A DNA stretch of 12,922 nt from the NCBI GenBank assembly GCA_905373325.1, contig CAJPTB010000016.1:1-12922 (forward strand). The letters are read 5' to 3'. The position numbers and the translations under genes were made by a program. The DNA is from an uncultured Ancrocorticia sp. (GTDB taxonomy: Bacteria > Actinomycetota > Actinomycetes > Actinomycetales > Actinomycetaceae). Positions 1 through 5,531 of the stretch are shown here, in pieces. The notes beneath the pieces are model-generated. The model was not told where the DNA came from. It saw only the letters and a list, made by a program, of their open reading frames with translations, and made no database searches. Each line of letters begins with the position of its first letter. Position 1 is the stretch's first letter.

Positions 1-222
1 GCCGTCGTCCGAAGAATGGGAGAAAGGCTGGGCGCCGTCGGCCGAGACGACGAAGGCGGCGCAATGGTGGCGGGCGTCGGGCGTGGCGGCTTTCCTTTCG
101 TTCACGACCTCGCGGGCTTCGGCCGGCGTGGAGACCCTGGCGATGAGGGTGAGAAAACGGGATTTCTTCACCTCGATCTCGTGAGAGAGCCGGGCGGACG
201 GAGTAAGGAGGAATTCGCTCAC
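1..222 (-). CDS. yigZ: YigZ/IMPACT-family protein (UPF0029), N-terminal part, cut by window edge
   Basis: Reading the minus strand from a GTG at 222 gives 74 codons open to the window edge. The start of the product is VSEFLLTPSARLSHEIEV, followed by KKSRF, then PDARHHCAAFV near residues 48-58 and HSSDDG at the edge. These match the conserved N-terminal blocks of the YigZ/IMPACT family (EIKKSRF, then HPDARHHC, then the SDDGEP motif). The family is cytosolic; bacterial members are poorly defined, and eukaryotic IMPACT modulates translational control through GCN1/GCN2. The GTG was chosen because the only nearby ATG (at 231) is out of frame and stops after three codons. The ribosome-binding site is weak. 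It is divergent from rpmF across about 300 bases. The C-terminal part lies outside the window, so completeness is unknown. Family assignment is confident; the cellular role is not. Confidence 0.88.
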   Translation of the reverse strand, partial: MSEFLLTPSARLSHEIEVKKSRFLTLIARVSTPAEAREVVNERKAATPDARHHCAAFVVSADGAQPFSHSSDDG

Positions 223-530
223 GGTTCCATTGTCCGCCCTGAAGGGCTGTCTGCCTTGAAGACGGCGCGGATCCTGCCGACCGCAGCGGCGCCCGTTTCA
301 GTTCGCGCTGCCGGGCCTGGCTGTATAAGCTCGCGCGGGAGGCGTTGCGCCGTCGGAAGGCGGGGATGTGAGCAAATCCTCCCCGTCGAGGTCGGAGAGG
401 CCTTTGGACAGATGGCGTCGGCCGCGCCTCGTGGAGTAACATACTCATTTGTGCGTGTTGGGCACATTGCCCGCTCGCGACAGGACCACGTGCCGCACGA
501 GGCGGCCATTAAGAGAGAGGAGCGGTGCAC
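223..530. other. Divergent intergenic region between yigZ and rpmF
   Basis: No gene is supported here. The stretch must hold the promoters of both flanking genes. The rpmF-proximal half contains a perfect short inverted repeat (GAGTA-ACA-TACTC, 434-446) that includes a TAnnnT-type -10 candidate, and a small hairpin GGGC-ACATT-GCCC at 460-472. I see no structured RNA family that I recognise. Confidence 0.5.
434..446 (+). promoter_or_regulatory. Inverted repeat overlapping a possible -10 element upstream of rpmF
   Basis: GAGTA ACA TACTC is a perfect 5-bp inverted repeat with a 3-base spacer. TAACAT at 437-442 fits the actinobacterial TAnnnT -10 pattern, which would leave a leader of about 80 bases before rpmF. 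No convincing -35 is visible. It could be an operator or chance. Confidence 0.3.
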
Positions 531-698
531 ATGGCAGTTCCCAAGCGCAAGATGTCCCGCAGCAACACTCGCTCTCGCCGTTCCCAGTGGAAGGCTGAGC
601 TCACCGAGCTTCAGTCCGTCCGCGTGCGGGGCCGTGAGGTGCGCATTCCCCGTAGGCTCGCCCGGGCTTACAAGGACGGTCTGCTGTCGGAGGACTGA
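531..698 (+). CDS. rpmF: 50S ribosomal protein L32, cysteine-free (zinc-independent) form
   Basis: This gene encodes 55 residues beginning [20 protein letters not shown], the diagnostic N-terminus of actinobacterial L32, a small protein of the large ribosomal subunit near the peptidyl-transferase region. The remainder ([20 protein letters not shown]) resembles the C-minus L32 type seen in mycobacteria. It contains no cysteine, so the CxxC...CxxC zinc ribbon of the C-plus form is absent and the protein should not need zinc. The start ATG follows a good purine-rich site (GAGAGAGGAG, 514-523). A strong hairpin terminator lies 17 bases after the stop, so the gene is probably monocistronic. Whether a zinc-binding L32 paralogue exists elsewhere cannot be judged from this window. 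Confidence 0.95.
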   Translation: MAVPKRKMSRSNTRSRRSQWKAELTELQSVRVRGREVRIPRRLARAYKDGLLSED

Positions 699-714
699 CG
701 CGGAAGAACTTAGG

Positions 715-743
715 AAGAAGGCTCGCTTCGGCGGGCCTTCTTT
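715..743 (+). terminator. Rho-independent terminator of rpmF
   Basis: AAGAAGGC-T-CGC pairs with GCG-G-GCCTTCTT around a TTCG tetraloop (12 bp including one T-G wobble), ending in a short run of T. The hairpin begins 16 bases after the rpmF stop codon. The stable UUCG loop makes this a strong call even though the T-tract is short. Confidence 0.85.
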
Positions 744-860
744 CATGCGCTGCGAACACTCGGATTTTTGGTTTCTTCGACTGTTTCGGTGGTTTTCATT
801 CCGCGTCGCGTGGGAAAACGATAGGGTTGCGTTGTCAAAGCGGCGAAAGGGATTCGAGCA

Positions 861-3260
861 ATGGTTGAATTGACGCACGTTACTCGTTTTGCACGATTGA
901 TGGCGACATCCGTGAGGAAATCGGTGAGTCGAGGCGGTTTCCCCGAACGAGGCGAGCTCGCAGGAGAAGTCCGAGACGCGCATTTGCCCGACAAGGCGTC
1001 CGAAAGCCTTGAGGATTTCTTGAAACCCGGCGCGGACGAAGCCGAGAATGCGCGAGACGAGCGCGAAGGGCTGCGAGGCGAAAAGGCCTACGCCACGCCG
1101 AGCCAGCTGCGCGCGATGTGTTTCGCGCCCTCGGTCGAGGCACTCAGCGCGCCTGAAATTCCCGTTCCCCTGGCCGGGCTCGTCGTGGCCGAATCCTCGT
1201 GGACGCTTGCGGCGCCGATTCTCCTCGGCGGCGAGGCGGAGGTCGGCGCCTCCGTCTCCTCCATTCGCCGCAGCGAGCGGGGAACCGAGGTGACGGTCCG
1301 AGGGCTCGTCTACGCCGACGGCGAGCTCGTCTACGCCGAAGAGACCCTTTACATCGCGAAAAAACTTACCGGAGAGCCGCGCGAGTGGGGCGAACGGCTG
1401 CCTTTTGGAGGCTTCGACCTGAGGCGCCAGCGCGGAGTCGACTCTATGGGCCGCCTCGACGTCGGCAATCGGCCCGCCGTCGCGGAGCGGGAATTCACAG
1501 TGGCGGATTCCCGGCTGTGGGCGCGCTACACGGGCGACGTCAACCCGATCCACATGTCGAACGCCGCGGCTAGGGTTTTCGGCTTCCGTCGCGCGATTCT
1601 CCACGGAGCGGCGGTCGAGGCGTGGGCGACGGACCGTCTGGGCTTGGACGGGTCGGCCCGATGCTGGGGCCAAGCGAAGTTCCGCGCGCCCGCGCTCCTC
1701 CCCGCGCGCTTGGAGCTGATCGACATGGGGCGCGCTTCCTCCGATTCCCGCGTTCCATCCGATTCCCGCGTTCCATCCGATTCTCGCGATTTCGCCGTTC
1801 TCGACGGCAAAAGCGGCCGCGACCTCGTCCATCTGTCATACGGCGGCGTCGGCCTGGAAGGGTACCGCAAGGGGGGCGATCGCCCGTCCGGCCGGATCGT
1901 TCTGCCTCGGCAAAACGGGCGCGCGAGTTCGAGCGTCCTCGCCCGGGGAATGGCGCTGGCCGCGGCCACCGCCGATCCGCGCCTGGCCGAGAGGGTAAAA
2001 GGAGCCGAACCGTGGCGCGAAGGCTATCGCGCCGCGATGACGGACCTCAGCAGGGTCGACGCCCCTTCTCGCGGGAGCGAGGCGGCCCGAGCCGGCCTCG
2101 CCTGGCTGACGAAGAGCCTGCATTTCGCCGACGGGCGCCGCATAGGCGAAGCCCGCGCCGTCGAAGTCCGCGGCGGCTCCTGGAAGGTGAGCGGGAACCG
2201 AGAGCCTCGCCGCGAGCTGTCCCTGGAGCTCGACGGACGCGACTACAGGGGGCGGAGTCTCCTGGCCCTGCTGGATGCATGGCGCCGCCGTGGATTCATA
2301 CGTCGCGGCGCATACGACGCTTTGACCGAGGTCATCGACGATCCGGGGATCCTCGACCTCGAGGGATGGACGTTCGCGTGCCTCGGAGCGTCTGCCGCGC
2401 TTTCGCCTGCGCCTTCGCTTCTGGCGTGGGGCGCCGACGTCGCCGCGCCCGTCCGCGCGGGCCAGGAGAAGAACTCGGCGCTCATCGACGCGGCGAGGTC
2501 CGGGGCGGGAACCCTCATTCTTCCACCCGTCCCGCTCGACGTCGCACGCGAACCGGAGGCCGTCGCGGGATGGATCGCCGCTCTGGACGGGCGCATCGCG
2601 ATAGTAGACACCCTGTACGCCCCCGGGGCGAAGTTCCTCTTGGCGGAGGCCGGCGCCGACGTCGTCGAAAGCCTCGTCACGCATGCCCGCCCCGACACCG
2701 CGCTCGCCTGGTACGGAAGCCCCACGGACGCCTATGTGCTGTCGGAGCCTCCGAAGGCGCATTTTGGACGGGGCCCGGCCGCCTCGGCGCTGGCGGCCTA
2801 CGCGAAGGCACGGGGCCTCGGCCCCTCGCGCGTCGACGGCGTCTATCCCGGATACATCGCGGTTCAAGGCCCCAATTACGCCGCCGCGAAGCGGATCGGC
2901 AGGTGGCGGGCAACCGTCGAACGCGAAGCTGGCCGGACGGTCTCCTACAACGTCGGCCCGCTGTCGATGACCCGCTCCGTCCTCGTCTCGCGGCCTTTGC
3001 GGGCGGCCTACGGCGGCCTTCGACGCCTGGGAATAGAACCCCTGCCCGCCGCCGCCTCGGCCGAGCTCATGGCTGCGCTCCTCGCCTGGGACCTCAAGAA
3101 TCCGCGAGCCGCCGCCGAGTCGGAGACATTCCTCACGGACAAGGCGATCGACTGCGGCCTGTTCTCCTGCCCCTATGAGCCAAACGGCCTCATGGCCTTC
3201 GCCGTCGCGCTCGGCGCGGACAAGGCGCTCGAGCGGGCTTGGGCGCCGAAGCGGGGTTAG
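861..3260 (+). CDS. Fusion of a double hot-dog MaoC/HtdX-type acyl dehydratase with an uncharacterised Rossmann-like region
   Basis: The product has 799 residues. Residues ~78-168 resemble the first, non-catalytic hot-dog half of HtdX-type (R)-hydroxyacyl dehydratases. Residues ~207-290 carry the hydratase-2 motif YTGDVNPIH (223-231, probable catalytic D226 and H231) followed by GFRRAILHG (241-249). These enzymes interconvert (R)-3-hydroxyacyl and trans-2-enoyl thioesters in fatty-acid metabolism. A low-complexity linker (SDSRVP repeats, ~294-309) follows. Residues ~460-785 form a second module with a Rossmann-like glycine motif (FACLGASAALSP, 505-516), YAPGAKFLL, then QGPNYAAAKRIGRW and VSYNVGP. 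I recall similar blocks in unnamed actinobacterial proteins but know no function. The first ~75 residues match nothing I recognise. The ATG follows GAAAGGG at a suitable distance. It converges on the YhgE gene. Dehydratase chemistry is likely; substrate and the second domain's role are unknown. Confidence 0.85.
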   Translation: MVELTHVTRFARLMATSVRKSVSRGGFPERGELAGEVRDAHLPDKASESLEDFLKPGADEAENARDEREGLRGEKAYATPSQLRAMCFAPSVEALSAPEIPVPLAGLVVAESSWTLAAPILLGGEAEVGASVSSIRRSERGTEVTVRGLVYADGELVYAEETLYIAKKLTGEPREWGERLPFGGFDLRRQRGVDSMGRLDVGNRPAVAEREFTVADSRLWARYTGDVNPIHMSNAAARVFGFRRAILHGAAVEAWATDRLGLDGSARCWGQAKFRAPALLPARLELIDMGRASSDSRVPSDSRVPSDSRDFAVLDGKSGRDLVHLSYGGVGLEGYRKGGDRPSGRIVLPRQNGRASSSVLARGMALAAATADPRLAERVKGAEPWREGYRAAMTDLSRVDAPSRGSEAARAGLAWLTKSLHFADGRRIGEARAVEVRGGSWKVSGNREPRRELSLELDGRDYRGRSLLALLDAWRRRGFIRRGAYDALTEVIDDPGILDLEGWTFACLGASAALSPAPSLLAWGADVAAPVRAGQEKNSALIDAARSGAGTLILPPVPLDVAREPEAVAGWIAALDGRIAIVDTLYAPGAKFLLAEAGADVVESLVTHARPDTALAWYGSPTDAYVLSEPPKAHFGRGPAASALAAYAKARGLGPSRVDGVYPGYIAVQGPNYAAAKRIGRWRATVEREAGRTVSYNVGPLSMTRSVLVSRPLRAAYGGLRRLGIEPLPAAASAELMAALLAWDLKNPRAAAESETFLTDKAIDCGLFSCPYEPNGLMAFAVALGADKALERAWAPKRG
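1741..1793 (+). repeat. In-frame 18-bp tandem repeat (about 2.9 copies)
   Basis: The unit CCGATTCCCGCGTTCCAT occurs twice exactly (1741-1758, 1759-1776), followed by a third partial, slightly diverged copy (CCGATTCTCGCGATTTC). It encodes repeating SDSRVP in the linker after the MaoC hot-dog, so copy-number change would alter linker length without breaking the frame. Confidence 0.95.
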
Positions 3261-3266
3261 GCGGTC

Positions 3267-3285
3267 GCGGGCGGCAGACGCCCGC
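3267..3285. terminator. Possible bidirectional terminator between convergent genes
   Basis: GCGGGCG and CGCCCGC form a perfect 7-bp stem around GCAGA, within the 35-base gap between the convergent dehydratase-fusion and YhgE genes. There is no T-tract on either strand, so it may only stall polymerase or protect 3' ends. Confidence 0.45.
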
Positions 3286-3295
3286 CCAACCTCGC

Positions 3296-5518
3296 TTACG
3301 CGGCCGCGGCCCGGGCCAGCTCCCTCCTGATGGCGCTCACCGACGTGGCACGCCGCCTCTTGACGCCCACAACCGAGAGTCCGAAGGCCGCCGCGGCCCA
3401 CACGCCGAGGACGATCGCCGCGGCCGAGGCGGATGAAGGTCCGCCTGTGATCAGCCCGTGAAGGGCCGAAGCCGCCCCCGGCAGAGGCGCCGATCCATTG
3501 ACCGCGCCGAAGAACCCGGTGTGGCTCGCGGAGGGGAGGACGACGTCGAGGCTGAGGATTTGCACCGCCAAAAGGGTCAATGAGGCGATCACCCCGCCGC
3601 GGCGGGCGAAGACGGCCATGAGCGCGTCGTTGACGATCGTGAAGGCGACCGACGCGAACAGCATCATGGCGAAGGCCCCGGGTTTGTCGGCGACGTCGAC
3701 GTCCCACGCCCACATCGCCGCCGCCGTCGCGACGCACTGGCCCAGGGACATGGCCAGGGACGGCTTCAGCGACTCCCACGCCAGCCGGAGCGGCGTGGCC
3801 GCCTCGAATATGCGGCCCCGCTTCATCTTGCCCAGGGCGAGCACGGACATGAGCGACCCGATCCACAGGGCCGCGGCGATAGCCCCGGGGGCGAGCGAGG
3901 TCGTCGTCGAAACGTCGCCGCCGGACGAGGCGACTCCGACGGGGCTGGAAAGGGCACGGGCGTGAGCCGCAGGGTTCGGATCGGCGGGGATGCGCGAATA
4001 AGCGTCGCTCAGACCGCTGCGCAGAGAATTCGCCCCCTTGTTCAACTCCTGTGCGCCGCCGCTCAGCTGGGCGGCACCCTGGCCGAGCTGATCGGCTCCG
4101 CCGGCGGCCGCGGCGGCGTTCTTGTTGACGGCAGACGCGCCCGCGGCGATTTTGCCCGCTCCCTGGTTCAAAGTCGAAGAATTGCCGGAAAGGGCCGCCA
4201 GACCTCCGGCCAGATTCTTGTTCCCCTCGGCAACCTGGTTCGCGCCTGCGACGAGGCTGTTCCCGTTGGCGCCGGCCAGATTCGTGCCCATCGCCCCCGC
4301 GACTTGGTCGAGGCCCTGTGAAACCGACTGCGCCCCCTGCGCGAGCTGACTGACCGAAGCCTTGAGCCCGTTGAGCTGCTGGATCATTCCGAGGGAGCCG
4401 GAGCCTCCCGTCCCGATGCGCGAGGAAACTGAAGCGGCGGCCTGCTTGACCTGGAGGGTCGCCTGCTCGGCTGCGGCGCACGCCTGGGCGTTCCCGGCGC
4501 CGCACGCCCTGATGAGGGCGACCGTTCGATCGGCCCCGGACGAAACGGATCCCATCGTCGAAGAAAGCTGGGTCAGATTCCCTTCGATTTGGGTCAGCGA
4601 GGACAAATCGATGTTCTGCACGAAGGAATTGAGCCTTTGGAGCCCGCCAGAGACCTGCGCCGCGCCGCCGACGAGGCTCCGCGGGCCGTTTCCGGCGATC
4701 GCCGCATACATCTGGTTCACGCCGGCCGTGTACCGGGAGACGTTCGCGCTTAGGCTCTGAGAGCCGACGGACAGCTGCTGGGCGCCCGCGGCGGCCTGGT
4801 CGACCTTCGAGGTGTAGGTCGAAACGCCGCCGGCGAGGTTTGAAGCGCCCGACGACAATTCGCCGGCGCCTCCCTGGAGCGTATGGAGGCCGGAGGCGAG
4901 CTTTCCCGTGCCGTCGGCGAGCTCCTGGCTGCCTTGGGCGGCGTTGTGCTGCCCGTCGGCGAGCTTTTTCGCGTTGTCGGCCGCCTTGCCTATGCCGGAT
5001 TTCATCGTGTTGGTCGCCTTGAGGCTCCCGTCGATGTAGGCGACGGTCAAGTTCGTGCCCAGGTCCTTCGCCGCGGCCTCCGTGACCGCCGTCGAAATCC
5101 TTCTCGTCACCGGGTTGCTGCCCGAGGACTCGATCGAGACCCGCGGGATGCCCGTGCGCCCTTTCTCGAGGACCGCCGCGGCCTGCCGCGAGAAGTCCTT
5201 GGGTATCGTGACCACGGCTTCGTATCTTCCACTTTTCAGGCCGTCCCGCGCGGTCTCGGGGCTGACGACGTCCCAGGCGATGCGGCGCGCATGGGAGGAC
5301 TCCGACGCCGCGCCCTTCGTGAGGCTCGCGATCATCTGGCGTCCCGCGGGCAGGGTTTTGCCGGAGCTGAGTTTGGCGGGCTCGTCGAGGTTGACGACGG
5401 CGGCCTTGGCGGGATTGTCGCCGTCGACGGTCGAGGACGTGCTCGCCAAGGCGAGGAGGCCGATAACCGCCGGGAGGATGAGGACGAGGCTGAAGAACAG
5501 GGAGCGTGCTTTTTTCAC
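3296..5518 (-). CDS. YhgE/Pip-family membrane protein
   Basis: The product has 740 residues. Near the N-terminus is one membrane segment (~7-26), then a soluble Pip-type domain (~35-165; AAVVNLDEPAKL, and DGLKSGRYEAVVTIPKDFS at 92-110). Residues ~185-510 are a long extracytoplasmic stalk built of repeating LxxGxxxLxxG units (for example GTGKLASGLHTLQGG), typical of YhgE/Pip proteins. The C-terminus has five membrane segments at about 544-563, 588-606, 615-635, 643-660 and 695-720. Members serve as phage-infection proteins or as accessory subunits of export systems (EsaA of type VII secretion is related). Here it is probably the partner of the MMPL transporter. The start is GTG at 5518, preceded by AAGGAG; the upstream gene's TAA stop overlaps this site, so translation is likely coupled. 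The length is within the family's usual range. Confidence 0.93.
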   Translation of the reverse strand: MKKARSLFFSLVLILPAVIGLLALASTSSTVDGDNPAKAAVVNLDEPAKLSSGKTLPAGRQMIASLTKGAASESSHARRIAWDVVSPETARDGLKSGRYEAVVTIPKDFSRQAAAVLEKGRTGIPRVSIESSGSNPVTRRISTAVTEAAAKDLGTNLTVAYIDGSLKATNTMKSGIGKAADNAKKLADGQHNAAQGSQELADGTGKLASGLHTLQGGAGELSSGASNLAGGVSTYTSKVDQAAAGAQQLSVGSQSLSANVSRYTAGVNQMYAAIAGNGPRSLVGGAAQVSGGLQRLNSFVQNIDLSSLTQIEGNLTQLSSTMGSVSSGADRTVALIRACGAGNAQACAAAEQATLQVKQAAASVSSRIGTGGSGSLGMIQQLNGLKASVSQLAQGAQSVSQGLDQVAGAMGTNLAGANGNSLVAGANQVAEGNKNLAGGLAALSGNSSTLNQGAGKIAAGASAVNKNAAAAAGGADQLGQGAAQLSGGAQELNKGANSLRSGLSDAYSRIPADPNPAAHARALSSPVGVASSGGDVSTTTSLAPGAIAAALWIGSLMSVLALGKMKRGRIFEAATPLRLAWESLKPSLAMSLGQCVATAAAMWAWDVDVADKPGAFAMMLFASVAFTIVNDALMAVFARRGGVIASLTLLAVQILSLDVVLPSASHTGFFGAVNGSAPLPGAASALHGLITGGPSSASAAAIVLGVWAAAAFGLSVVGVKRRRATSVSAIRRELARAAAA

Positions 5519-5531
5519 GGTTTTCTCCTTA
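5519..5531 (-). promoter_or_regulatory. Shine-Dalgarno of the YhgE gene overlapping the stop of the MMPL gene
   Basis: On the minus strand the sequence is TAAGGAGAAAACC immediately before the GTG start. The TAA stop of the upstream MMPL gene supplies the first three bases of the TAAGGAG site, which implies translational coupling and supports the GTG start. Confidence 0.8.

Noticed and set aside
16..873. Plus-strand frame over the start of the window
   Set aside because: It overlaps yigZ in antisense and rpmF in another frame, and passes through a strong terminator.
219..1832. Long minus-strand frame across rpmF and the dehydratase
   Set aside because: It is antisense to rpmF, its terminator and the MaoC domain, with shadow-type composition.
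1622..3178. Second plus-strand frame (518 codons) inside the dehydratase fusion
   Set aside because: Extremely Arg/Pro-rich; an alternative frame of a well-supported gene.
1836..4505. Very long open frame on the minus strand (889 codons)
   Set aside because: It is antisense to the dehydratase fusion and runs into the YhgE gene. Its product is Arg/Gly-rich with no domain, as expected from a GC-rich shadow frame.
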